From positions 1 to 37,797 of the forward strand of contig NZ_AZEA01000025.1 in the NCBI RefSeq assembly GCF_001435575.1: a stretch of DNA of 37,797 nucleotides, given 5' to 3'. The notes beneath the pieces were generated by a model. The model saw only the letters and a list, made by a program, of their open reading frames with translations. It was not told the origin of the DNA and ran no database searches. Position numbers and translations under genes: made by a program. Shown piece by piece: positions 16,402 through 24,687 of the stretch. Numbering within the stretch: the first letter of the stretch is position 1; every line of letters starts with the position of its first letter. The stretch is from Lentilactobacillus sunkii DSM 19904. Its GTDB lineage: Bacteria; Bacillota; Bacilli; Lactobacillales; Lactobacillaceae.

Positions 16402-17556
16402 ATGCAGGTATTGTCATTTGAATATAAGAAAAAGAAGTGGAAATTGATTGCTTATATTGTGGGTGGCGCCCTTCTGCTAATCATCTTGCTAATTGCCGCG
16501 CTTACTGGTCAATTGCAAGAAAACAGTTGTGATAACTCAACCACTACAGAAACACAATTAGATAGTAAGAGCATGACGGAAAATGCCAAAAATATCTATG
16601 CGCACTGGAAACAAAAGTATGGTGCAACGCCACAAGCGGCCGCGGGTATCTTGGGGGTCTTACAACTAGAAAGTCGCCTTGATCCCAAGTCCATTAATTC
16701 CAGTTCCGGGGCTACGGGCTTGGCCCAGTGGTTAGGTGGCCGAAAAGACAAGTTGGAGGACTTAGCCCACAAAGAAAACAAATCAGCGACCAATCTCGGG
16801 GTGCAGTTGGACTATCTCGATCAAGAATTGAACAGTAGTTACTATGCGTCAAACAAGCAGATCTTTAAATATACGGACGTGCACAAAGCGACGAAAGCCT
16901 GGTTAATGGATTATGAAGGCATGAGCAAGAACCCGGAACAATGGTATTTAAGCCAAAGATACGGTTATGCCGATCACTGGTATTCCGTGTTCGGGGCGAG
17001 TGATCCAGTGGACGGTAATACGTTAGACAATGCGAGTTCCGGCGATCTAAACGAGTTAGGTTGTGATAGTGACCCGAGCTATTCCGACGGTAGTATCGTT
17101 AAAAACGCAGAAAGTATGAAAGGCGATTTCTACTATGTTCAAACCCACCCCAGCCCCGATTTAGGCAGTGATTTAAAGAATCCCAGCAAAACTGGTGGAA
17201 CTGATTGTTCGGGCTTTGTCTGGTTAGCGCTTAATAAAGCTGGTTACAAGGTACCGGCCAATATGGGCTGGTTTACCGGCACGATGGCTAGTGACGCCAA
17301 AGGTAGCCATCAATACTTGAAGCAAATCAGTGAAAATGACGCGAAAGCTGGCGATATTGTGATTGTTAATCAAGGCGCCGGAGCCGGCAACAACGGGCAT
17401 ACCGCCATTCTGCTAGGCAAATGGCAAGGTAAAGCCACCAAGATCATTGAGCAAGGTGGTGTCGGCGACAAGGTTAACGAAAGCACCTTTGGCACCGCCT
17501 TTTATAGCTTACTAAGTGGTAGCGATGTAACGTTAGCCCGGCCAATCAAGAAGTAA
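16402..17556 (+). CDS. trsG: TrsG: bifunctional cell-wall hydrolase (lysozyme-like plus NlpC/P60-CHAP)
   Basis: 384 residues. A membrane anchor near residues 15-37 is followed by a phage-tail-lysozyme-like domain at about 55-205 ('AAAGILGVLQLESRLDPKS', 'GLAQWLGGR', 'LDYLDQEL'). The C-terminal peptidase has its cysteine near 269 in 'GGTDCSGFVW' and its histidine near 333 in 'NNGHTAILLG'. Such VirB1-like enzymes open local gaps in peptidoglycan so the channel can cross. The gene starts directly at the trsF stop, so expression is coupled. Confidence 0.93.
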   Translation: MQVLSFEYKKKKWKLIAYIVGGALLLIILLIAALTGQLQENSCDNSTTTETQLDSKSMTENAKNIYAHWKQKYGATPQAAAGILGVLQLESRLDPKSINSSSGATGLAQWLGGRKDKLEDLAHKENKSATNLGVQLDYLDQELNSSYYASNKQIFKYTDVHKATKAWLMDYEGMSKNPEQWYLSQRYGYADHWYSVFGASDPVDGNTLDNASSGDLNELGCDSDPSYSDGSIVKNAESMKGDFYYVQTHPSPDLGSDLKNPSKTGGTDCSGFVWLALNKAGYKVPANMGWFTGTMASDAKGSHQYLKQISENDAKAGDIVIVNQGAGAGNNGHTAILLGKWQGKATKIIEQGGVGDKVNESTFGTAFYSLLSGSDVTLARPIKK

Positions 17557-17570
17557 GGAGGAACCAACAA

Positions 17571-18188
17571 ATGAAGCGGAGCGTGGTTTTAAGTATTGCA
17601 CTTGGTGGTTTGATCTTAATTATGTCATTAGGAACGAATGCCTATCAACATAGCCAAGTTAAGCAGGCACAACAGCAGATCAGTCGTTTACAAAAACAGA
17701 AGCGACAAGTTAACCAGCAATTGACTAAAGCCAACCAACAAAAGCAGTTATTGAGCACCCAAATTGACAGTTATAAGACCTACCAAAATAATAAAGACAA
17801 AAGTCAGGCTGAACTTAGCTTTAATACGGTAGTCACCAAGTTCTTTAGGGTCATGAACAACTTTAAGCCCAAGACCTACGGACAGCGTAAAGATGGCGTG
17901 AAAGACTTGATTTCCGACAAGCTATATCAGCAATACTTTTCAAATAAGGGCACGTATGGTGATAGCAATAGTGTTTCAGCTAAGTTAAATCAACTGAACC
18001 TGTATACGCAAAGTAAGCAGGGGCAAAATATGAAAGGCTTGGCCGTTGTCAGTTACGAAAGTAAGAGTGGCGACAACGACTGGCAAAAGGCGACGGTACT
18101 TTATCAGGTGACTTTCGATACCACCACGGATCGAATCACTGCGGTACAAAATTTAGGCAGCAGTTTTAAAGCCAGTGACCTTAATTAA
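17571..18188 (+). CDS. Membrane-anchored protein, possible VirB8/TcpC-like channel component
   Basis: 205 residues. A signal anchor at 5-25 is followed by a coiled coil at about 30-75 ('QQQISRLQKQKRQVNQQLTK') and an extracellular alpha/beta domain ending 'YQVTFDTTTDRITAV'. This plan (short N-terminus, one helix, coiled coil, NTF2-like domain) fits VirB8-like and TcpC-like proteins. A strong AAGGAGG precedes the ATG. The final codons overlap the next gene. The fold is inferred only. Confidence 0.55.
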   Translation: MKRSVVLSIALGGLILIMSLGTNAYQHSQVKQAQQQISRLQKQKRQVNQQLTKANQQKQLLSTQIDSYKTYQNNKDKSQAELSFNTVVTKFFRVMNNFKPKTYGQRKDGVKDLISDKLYQQYFSNKGTYGDSNSVSAKLNQLNLYTQSKQGQNMKGLAVVSYESKSGDNDWQKATVLYQVTFDTTTDRITAVQNLGSSFKASDLN

Positions 18189-18543
18189 GCGGGTTGGTAA
18201 AGACCTAGCGGTAATCGTGGTGATTTTAGCCGTTGGTGGGTTTGCCAGTCATCAATATGTCAACCACGTAGAAAAGCAGCGACCAATCGTGACGCTGGCT
18301 AAGCACCCTAAAAAAGTGTTGTTCTTCTATCGCGATGATTGCCCGGATTGCCAAGCTATTTTTCACCGAATCTATTGGCACAACGTCATTAGCCATAACG
18401 TTGTTTTTATTAACATGAATCAATCGCAGAATCGGCACTACATTCAGCAATATCAATTAACGTCAGTCCCAACCTTGATCCATGGCAAGCAACGATACTC
18501 CGGTACCAACCAACAAAGGATTAAACAGATAGTAGGTGATTAG
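18175..18543 (+). CDS. Membrane-anchored thioredoxin-like protein with CPDC motif
   Basis: 122 residues from a GTG start overlapping the previous gene. One membrane helix ('LAVIVVILAVGGFAS') anchors a thioredoxin fold outside the cell: 'VLFFYRDDCPDCQAIFHRI' holds the CxxC pair, and 'TSVPTLIHG' holds the cis-proline. It may reduce or form disulfides in surface transfer proteins; TrsG and other secreted products contain cysteines. Small thioredoxins are regular members of trs-type operons. The start is uncertain because no good ribosome site is visible. Confidence 0.8.
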   Translation: MTLIKRVGKDLAVIVVILAVGGFASHQYVNHVEKQRPIVTLAKHPKKVLFFYRDDCPDCQAIFHRIYWHNVISHNVVFINMNQSQNRHYIQQYQLTSVPTLIHGKQRYSGTNQQRIKQIVGD

Positions 18544-19014
18544 ATGAAAGACAAATTATTAAACAGCGTTAAAGTCAGCTGGCCATATCTACTAACGCTA
18601 ATCATTGGCTTGTATTTAGCGGAGATTTTAGCTGGATCAGTCATGGCCTTGTCGCACTATAAGCTAACTTTTGCGGATCATATGCCAACGGTGTTAAAGC
18701 AGTTAGCCTTACACCCCTGGCGCTATTACAACTTGTATTTGGGCCAAAAGAATCCGGTATTAATTATCGTCAGTATCGGTGTGGTCCTATACACCATTTA
18801 TTTTGCCTTGAAACGGAACAGCAAGCATAAAGCTTGGGAAACTGCGGACACTGAAACCCACGGGAGTGCGGCCTGGGGGAATCTAAAAGAGTTGAGTGAC
18901 CATTACTTTAGTATTACTGCTAAAGATCTCACCGCAGCGTTTAACAAGAGTACCAAGGCAGAAATCCTCAAATCATTAGTGGATCGAGAAAAGTCAGCGA
19001 AAGGAGGAGATTAA
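18544..19014 (+). CDS. trsJ: TrsJ-like: membrane half of a split VirD4 coupling protein
   Basis: 156 residues. Helices near 14-36 ('WPYLLTLIIGLYLAEILAGS') and 73-89 flank an extracellular loop. The C-terminal part contains 'THGSAAWGNLKELSDHYF', which matches the HGSARWG-type box just before the ATPase domain in single-chain VirD4/TraG proteins. The ATPase is supplied by the next gene, one base downstream, so the two together likely equal one coupling protein. The split is the known arrangement in TrsJ/TrsK systems. Confidence 0.7.
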   Translation: MKDKLLNSVKVSWPYLLTLIIGLYLAEILAGSVMALSHYKLTFADHMPTVLKQLALHPWRYYNLYLGQKNPVLIIVSIGVVLYTIYFALKRNSKHKAWETADTETHGSAAWGNLKELSDHYFSITAKDLTAAFNKSTKAEILKSLVDREKSAKGGD

Positions 19015-19015
19015 C

Positions 19016-20527
19016 ATGAATGGGACAATTTTAGGGATCGTAGATAAGAAGATTGTTTACCAGAATAACAGTACCAAACCCAACCGGAACATTTTTGTGG
19101 TCGGGGGTCCTGGATCATATAAGACCCAATCAGTCGTCATTACCAACCTGTTTAACGAAACGGAGAACAGCATTGTCGTGACCGATCCGAAAGGTGAATT
19201 ATACGAAAAGACGGCCGGTATCAAACTAGCCCAGGGTTATCAAGTACATGTCGTCAACTTTGCCAACATGGCGCATAGTGATCGCTACAATCCTTTTGAT
19301 TATATTCAACGGGATATTCAAGCCGAAACCGTGGCAACAAAGATCGTGCAAAGTGAAAATGCCGAAGGTAAAAAAGACGTGTGGTTCAGTACCCAAAGAC
19401 AGCTTTTGAAGGCTTTAATCCTGTTTGTCATGAACCACCGGTCACCAGAACAACGAAATTTGGCGGGCGTAACGCAGGTCTTACAAGAAAATGACGTTGA
19501 AGCCGAGGAAAAGGGTGCGGATAGTCCGCTAGATACCTTGTTTCTTGATCTAACTATGACTGATCCAGCGAGACGCGCTTATGAGTTAGGTTTCAAAAAG
19601 GCTAAAGGAGAAATGAAAGCCAGCATTATTGAAAGCCTGTTGGCGACCATTTCGAAGTTTGTTGACAAAGAAGTGGCCAATTTTACCAGCTTTTCAGACT
19701 TTGATTTAAAAGAGATTGGCAAAGCCAAAGTAGTACTGTATGTGATTATTCCGGTCATGGATAATACCTATGAAAGCTTCATCAATCTGTTTTTCTCACA
19801 ATTATTTGATGAATTATACAAATTAGCCGCCGATCATCACGCTAAATTGCCCCACCAAGTCGACTTTATCCTTGATGAATTTGTCAATTTAGGGAAGTTT
19901 CCCAAGTATGAGGAGTTCCTAGCGACGTGTCGGGGGTACGGCATTGGCGTGACGACAATTTGTCAAACCTTAACCCAGCTCCAAGCCTTGTATGGCAAGG
20001 ATAAGGCCGAGAGTATCTTAGGAAATCATGCCGTTAAGATTTGCTTAAATGCCGCTAATGATGTGACCGCTAAATACTTTAGTGATCTGTTAGGAAAATC
20101 AACTGTGAAAGTGGAAACGGGTAGTGAGAGTACCAGTCATAGCAAGGAAGAAAGCCACAGCAAGAGCGATAGTTACAGCTATACGAGCCGTTCGCTCATG
20201 ACGCCCGATGAAATTATGCGGATGCCCGAAGACCAGAGCTTATTAATCTTTAGTAATACACGGCCGGTCAAAGCTACAAAAGCGTTCCAATTTAAACTAT
20301 TTCCAGGGGCTGATCATTTGGTTAACTTGTCACAGAATGAGTATCAAGGCCAACCAGAAGCCAGCCAAGAAACCAACTTTAAGAATAAGGTAGATAAGTG
20401 GAATCAGACGGTTAAAGCACAACACCAAGCAAAAAAAGACGATCAAACAACCGATGACGAAGAAGACAAATTGCAGGATAATATCGATCAAGAATTAGAG
20501 TCTAGACATAAGAAGATGCTTGGATAA
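19016..20527 (+). CDS. trsK: TrsK: VirD4/TraG-family coupling ATPase
   Basis: 503 residues that carry the relaxase-DNA complex to the channel. Walker A is the unusual 'GGPGSYKTQ' (30-38), with Tyr where Gly is common. 'VVTDPKGELYEKTAG' follows, and Walker B 'DFILDEFVNLGKFP' is near 282-295. 'YGIGVTTICQTLTQL' is the later TraG motif. No membrane helix is present; TrsJ provides it. The last ~60 residues are acidic and charged. It has a strong AAAGGAGGAG site and is coupled to trsJ. Confidence 0.93.
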   Translation: MNGTILGIVDKKIVYQNNSTKPNRNIFVVGGPGSYKTQSVVITNLFNETENSIVVTDPKGELYEKTAGIKLAQGYQVHVVNFANMAHSDRYNPFDYIQRDIQAETVATKIVQSENAEGKKDVWFSTQRQLLKALILFVMNHRSPEQRNLAGVTQVLQENDVEAEEKGADSPLDTLFLDLTMTDPARRAYELGFKKAKGEMKASIIESLLATISKFVDKEVANFTSFSDFDLKEIGKAKVVLYVIIPVMDNTYESFINLFFSQLFDELYKLAADHHAKLPHQVDFILDEFVNLGKFPKYEEFLATCRGYGIGVTTICQTLTQLQALYGKDKAESILGNHAVKICLNAANDVTAKYFSDLLGKSTVKVETGSESTSHSKEESHSKSDSYSYTSRSLMTPDEIMRMPEDQSLLIFSNTRPVKATKAFQFKLFPGADHLVNLSQNEYQGQPEASQETNFKNKVDKWNQTVKAQHQAKKDDQTTDDEEDKLQDNIDQELESRHKKMLG

Positions 20528-20541
20528 TGGAGGACATATTA

Positions 20542-20931
20542 ATGAAAAAATATTGGAAATATATAATCGCTGTGATGACAGTGTTGCTGATTGCTGTCGG
20601 TCTAACCGCCTGCGGAAAGTCTACAGCACAAGATTTGCAAAGCCATCAGTGGACATTTGCTTCTAGCAAAGATAATGGTATGGCCACTACTGCAAAGTTT
20701 TCAAAAAGCAACTTAACACTTACCCAAGCGGGCTTTAGCGAAGTTTATACTTACAAGTTGATTGAAAACAAGGGCAATGAACAAATTAAGTTCATTGGTA
20801 AAAATAGTGTTTCAGGTAGCACAGAAACACGTTTGTTTAAGATTAAAAAGCAGTCAGACAAATATAAACTAACACCAATTAACACACTGGCTAAAAGTGA
20901 TACTGGTACGGTCTCACTCATTCCCAAATAG
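20542..20931 (+). CDS. Lipoprotein in the transfer operon
   Basis: 129 residues starting at 20542, with GGAGG eight bases upstream; an in-frame ATG at 20527 is poorer. A signal peptide ends in the lipobox 'LTAC', so the cysteine at about position 24 should be lipidated and fixed to the outer face of the membrane. The mature part is a small beta-rich domain ('HQWTFASSKDNGMATTAKFS'). Its AT-richer start differs slightly from its neighbours. It could be a channel component or an entry-exclusion protein; neither is proven. Confidence 0.7.
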   Translation: MKKYWKYIIAVMTVLLIAVGLTACGKSTAQDLQSHQWTFASSKDNGMATTAKFSKSNLTLTQAGFSEVYTYKLIENKGNEQIKFIGKNSVSGSTETRLFKIKKQSDKYKLTPINTLAKSDTGTVSLIPK

Positions 20932-20949
20932 ACAAAGGAGGATTTTAAA

Positions 20950-21789
20950 ATGACAGAAATTATTCAATCAGCTATTTCACACTTTTTCGAATGGCTACTG
21001 TCTGGTTTGTTAGATGGTTTATTCAACATCTGTAAGGCCATCATTGACCAAGCCAATCAAAGCTTGCCGATTATTAAAACGTGGTATGCCATCTTCCTAT
21101 CCTTTGCGACATCGTTAGTCGTTGTGGTTGTCCTTGGGCGTATTGTGATGACAATTCTAAAAGAGGCGGACGAAAGTACCGATGTGACTTGGGCTAATAT
21201 CATCATGGACGGGATTAAATCAGCGGCCGTGATTCCGGTTTTCGTGTTCTTACAAGGCTTTATTCAAGGTTCAATTACCTTGCCCCTGCTAAAGTATATG
21301 TTTAATTCTGATCAGCAGTTTACTGCTAAATCGATTACCGGCATGAATAAAGTACCTGGGCTAAAAGATGTTGGCATTTCGCTACCCTTACAGATTTTGT
21401 TTCTGCTAATCTTCACTGTCGTAACCGTCGTGTTCTTTATCAAAATGTGTGTGTTTGTGGCTGATATGGCGTGGTATAACCTGACAATTCCTTTAGCTGC
21501 AATGAGCATGGCGACTGAAAGCTTTGATTATAGTGGTACGTGGTGGAAGAAGTACATTTATTACAATGCTTCCATTATTAGCCAGGTGCTTTGTATGTCA
21601 TTATCAGTGTGGTGTTTCACTAATATGGCTAAATACGGGTTTATTGCTTTTATTGCTTCAATCGGATTCGGTTTTCTGGTGGTCAAAACACCTGACGCCG
21701 TTAAAGACTTTTGGGCTTCAACCGGTGTGACTAAAAGTGCTGGTATGGGTGCCATGAGAATGTTTCAAAATTATTTCCGTAACCACTAG
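20950..21789 (+). CDS. trsL: TrsL: VirB6/TrbL-like polytopic membrane protein
   Basis: 279 residues with about six membrane helices: after an amphipathic N-terminus come 'FLSFATSLVVVVVLGRIVM', 'SAAVIPVFVFLQGF', 'ILFLLIFTVVTVVFFI', 'WYNLTIPLAAMSM' and 'FIAFIASIGFGFLVV'. This is the pattern of the inner-membrane channel subunit VirB6/TrbL in Gram-positive conjugation systems. A strong AAAGGAGG precedes it. It lies between the lipoprotein and another small membrane protein. Confidence 0.85.
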   Translation: MTEIIQSAISHFFEWLLSGLLDGLFNICKAIIDQANQSLPIIKTWYAIFLSFATSLVVVVVLGRIVMTILKEADESTDVTWANIIMDGIKSAAVIPVFVFLQGFIQGSITLPLLKYMFNSDQQFTAKSITGMNKVPGLKDVGISLPLQILFLLIFTVVTVVFFIKMCVFVADMAWYNLTIPLAAMSMATESFDYSGTWWKKYIYYNASIISQVLCMSLSVWCFTNMAKYGFIAFIASIGFGFLVVKTPDAVKDFWASTGVTKSAGMGAMRMFQNYFRNH

Positions 21790-21803
21790 GAGGAAAAATA
21801 GTT

Positions 21804-22214
21804 ATGAAGAAAATCGCACACTGGTTATTGGAAAAAGCCAAAAAAGATATGCGAACCGACCCTTTTGCAACACCTTCACGGCGGACTAAGTTGTCTTACT
21901 ATTTTGATAACTTAGTTAGCATGGTCTTCTATATAATGGGAATTTACCTCATGTTAATGGATTTATACCAAGAGCTTTTCACGGCGAACCATACCGATTT
22001 TTTAGGAACTGCGCTAATGGCCTTAGTTTTACTGCTGGGTGGCTTATTATTCCGTTGGTCAGCCTATGCAGATCTCAAAGCCATCAACCGGTATCAACAT
22101 TATTTGAAGCAACAATCGATAGAGCAACAACAAGAATTGCGCCGTAAAACTTGGTTGAAAGCGGCTGAACAAGGTAAAACAGAATTAGATCAAAAACTTA
22201 ATCACAAGGAGTGA
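21804..22214 (+). CDS. Small two-helix membrane protein, unknown function
   Basis: 136 residues: a basic amphipathic N-terminus, two membrane helices ('MVFYIMGIYLMLMDLYQEL' and 'ALMALVLLLGGLLFRW'), and a long charged helical tail inside the cell. I do not recognise the family. It is 14 bases after trsL and 6 before topB, so it is clearly part of the operon and probably a minor channel or assembly protein. Confidence 0.6.
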   Translation: MKKIAHWLLEKAKKDMRTDPFATPSRRTKLSYYFDNLVSMVFYIMGIYLMLMDLYQELFTANHTDFLGTALMALVLLLGGLLFRWSAYADLKAINRYQHYLKQQSIEQQQELRRKTWLKAAEQGKTELDQKLNHKE

Positions 22215-22220
22215 ACGAAC

Positions 22221-24356
22221 ATGACCACTGTTATCTTAGCTGAAAAACCCAGTCAAGCCCGTTCATACGTCCAAGCCTTTCAAAAGAGCACCAAAAAACA
22301 GGGTTACTATACGGTTAGTGACCCTGTTTTGCCCGAGAATACGCTTGTCACGTATGGTCTCGGACACTTAGTTGAACTAGCCACACCGGATAAATATGAT
22401 CGGAAATACCAGCAATGGGCCTTATCTAATTTACCGATTTTCCCCGATAAATACAAGTTTGAAGTGTCAGCTAGTAAAAAGGACCAATACGGGATCGTCA
22501 AAGACCTGTTAACGAAGGCCGATACCATTATTGTTGCTACCGATAGTGGTCGGGAAGGCTCCAATATCGCATGGTCAATCATGAACCAAGCCCAGATTGA
22601 CGTTAAAAAGAAGACCATTAAGCGGCTATGGTTGAATAGTTTGGAAAAAGACGCCATTATTACCGGATTCAAAAATCTTGGCGATTGGCACAAAGACTAT
22701 TTGGCTTATAAAGAAGCCCAAACCCGTCAAATTAGCGATTGGTTAATTGGAATGAATGGTAGTCCCTTATACACCTTGTTATTAAGACAAAACGGGGTAC
22801 GCGGGATATACTCAATTGGTCGCGTGCAGACGCCAACCTTGTATATGGTCTATCAAAGGGACCAGGCAATCAAAAACTTTAAGCCGGAACCTTATTTTGA
22901 GCTAAATGCGGAAATTTTAGCTAATCAGCAAAAATTTGTCGCAAAATTAGACCCCTATCAGCGATTTAAAGACGAAGCAGGGCTAATGACATTCATGCAA
23001 GCTAAACACGTTCAGAAAGGCTCACAGGACGGTTTTATCAAGGACGTCCAAAAACAAGGCAAAAAACGAGCTAGTCCCCAACTATTCTCGCTATCTAGTC
23101 TCCAAAGTGCCATGAATAAACGTTATCACGCCAGTGCCAGCCAAACCTTAGCGGCTATTCAAAGCTTATACGAAGACAAACTACTCAGTTATCCCCGCAC
23201 CGATTGTGCTTATATCACTGATGAAGAATTTGAGTATTTAGTGGCTAATCTGACGAAGTATCTGGGGTTAGTCTCTAAACAAGTCGCTTTAACCAATACC
23301 ACCCCAAATAAGCGCTATGTTAATGGGAAAAAAGTTGAAGAACACTATGCCATTATTATGACTAAAGTCGTCCCGACGAAAGAGAAGCTGGCCAGCTTGC
23401 CTAAATTACAGCAACAAGTCTACGACCTGGTTTTAAGAACAACGTTAGCGATGTTTGCTGATCCGTACGAGTACGAGGAAACTACCATTATTACCCAAGT
23501 TGGTGACGCCAATTTTAAAGCAACGGGTAAGGTCCCAACTAAGCAAGGTTGGCAAGCTTTATTTGATGATCACAAAACCGACCAGCAAGAGGCAGCCACC
23601 CTACCGATCGTTCACCAAGGCGACCAAGTTCAAGCGAATCTGCAAACACCGCAAAAAGAAACGACACCACCGGTACCCTTTACCGAAGGTACCCTGATTA
23701 CGGCCATGAAGACCGCCGGCAAAACGCTTGATGATGAAGAAGCCCAAGCGATTCTTAAAGATGTGCAAGGAATTGGGACAAGTGCGACCCGGGCAAATGT
23801 ACTGGAAATATTAAAAAAACGCGGCTATCTCGTCACTGAAAAAAATAAGCTGCACGTCAGTGAAGCCGGGATAACATTATGTAAAGCGGTCGAACTCGAA
23901 CCCTTGCTAACTAGCCCAGAAATGACGGCTAAATGGGAGCAAGCATTACAGCAAATCAGTACCGAAGAACGCACTCCGGATAATTTTTTGAGCCAAATCA
24001 AGAAGTTTGTGGCGAAGTTAATCGCTGATGTTCCCACACAATTAACCGGCAATGCAGCCATTAAGCAACAAATCAATCACCAACAGCAAGCACAAAAGTC
24101 CGACGAGGTCTTCTTAGAAACACCGCAAGCGACCGTTTTAAATAAACAGAAGTTTTACATTGTAAAGCCTAAGCAAGGCGAAGACTTTACTCTACCCAAG
24201 AAATGGAGCAGCAAAGCCCTCGGTAAAACTGCAATCAAAGCCTTAGTCACCAAGGGTGAAACCAGCAAACTAAAGGGGTTCAAGAGCAAAAAAGGTAAGT
24301 CGTTTGACGCCAAGCTAAAACTTGACGGTCATAAATTAAGTTTTGATTTTGATTAG
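22221..24356 (+). CDS. topB: DNA topoisomerase III, type IA (TrsI-like)
   Basis: 711 residues. The Toprim domain opens with 'TVILAEKPSQARSYV' and holds 'ATDSGREGSNIAW' near 110-122, where the usual REGE reads REGS. 'YSIGRVQTPTL' follows, and the active-site tyrosine is in 'LSYPRTDCAYIT' at about 323. The late 'GIGTSATRANVLEIL' is typical of the family. There is no zinc-finger tail; the C-terminus is a basic OB-like region. It may resolve or relax DNA during transfer or re-circularisation, and is standard in trs regions. Confidence 0.93.
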   Translation: MTTVILAEKPSQARSYVQAFQKSTKKQGYYTVSDPVLPENTLVTYGLGHLVELATPDKYDRKYQQWALSNLPIFPDKYKFEVSASKKDQYGIVKDLLTKADTIIVATDSGREGSNIAWSIMNQAQIDVKKKTIKRLWLNSLEKDAIITGFKNLGDWHKDYLAYKEAQTRQISDWLIGMNGSPLYTLLLRQNGVRGIYSIGRVQTPTLYMVYQRDQAIKNFKPEPYFELNAEILANQQKFVAKLDPYQRFKDEAGLMTFMQAKHVQKGSQDGFIKDVQKQGKKRASPQLFSLSSLQSAMNKRYHASASQTLAAIQSLYEDKLLSYPRTDCAYITDEEFEYLVANLTKYLGLVSKQVALTNTTPNKRYVNGKKVEEHYAIIMTKVVPTKEKLASLPKLQQQVYDLVLRTTLAMFADPYEYEETTIITQVGDANFKATGKVPTKQGWQALFDDHKTDQQEAATLPIVHQGDQVQANLQTPQKETTPPVPFTEGTLITAMKTAGKTLDDEEAQAILKDVQGIGTSATRANVLEILKKRGYLVTEKNKLHVSEAGITLCKAVELEPLLTSPEMTAKWEQALQQISTEERTPDNFLSQIKKFVAKLIADVPTQLTGNAAIKQQINHQQQAQKSDEVFLETPQATVLNKQKFYIVKPKQGEDFTLPKKWSSKALGKTAIKALVTKGETSKLKGFKSKKGKSFDAKLKLDGHKLSFDFD

Positions 24357-24386
24357 AACCTGCCTACCGCCCTGCACGTTGTTGAA

Positions 24387-24438
24387 CCCGTTGTTTAGGT
24401 TCACTTTTATAAAGCCAAAAGTAAACCTAAACAACGGG
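24387..24438. repeat. Long hairpin between topB and the 71-residue gene
   Basis: CCCGTTGTTTAGGTT (24387-24401) is exactly complementary to 24424-24438. A further ACTTTT/AAAAGT pair inside extends the stem after one mismatch. No T-run follows, so it looks more like an mRNA processing or stability element than a terminator. Confidence 0.7.
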
Positions 24439-24468
24439 TAAGATTAGCAAAGCAAAGGAGATCATAAA

Positions 24469-24684
24469 ATGGATAATAAATTAGAAGTCATTGGGAGTGA
24501 ATTACCAGTTTTGCAGGCTAAAGGAACCTACAAGTATCTAAAAGAAATCACTGGTAACGGAGCCTATTATCAAGTGGCTTGGCAAAAATTGTCTGACGGT
24601 TACGTTGCCCTTTATGGTACGACCTCGATTCAAATAAGATCATTGCCGACATTGAATGATATTTTTGAAGATGAGGAGGGGTAA
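24469..24684 (+). CDS. Small conserved-looking protein of the transfer operon
   Basis: 71 residues, soluble, mixed alpha/beta with no recognised motif ('GNGAYYQVAWQKLSDGYVAL'). AAAGGAGATC precedes the ATG. It is three bases upstream of the ArdC-like gene and follows a long hairpin, so the two form a small sub-operon. It may assist or regulate the antirestriction protein; this is a guess from position. Confidence 0.5.
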   Translation: MDNKLEVIGSELPVLQAKGTYKYLKEITGNGAYYQVAWQKLSDGYVALYGTTSIQIRSLPTLNDIFEDEEG

Positions 24685-24687
24685 CTC

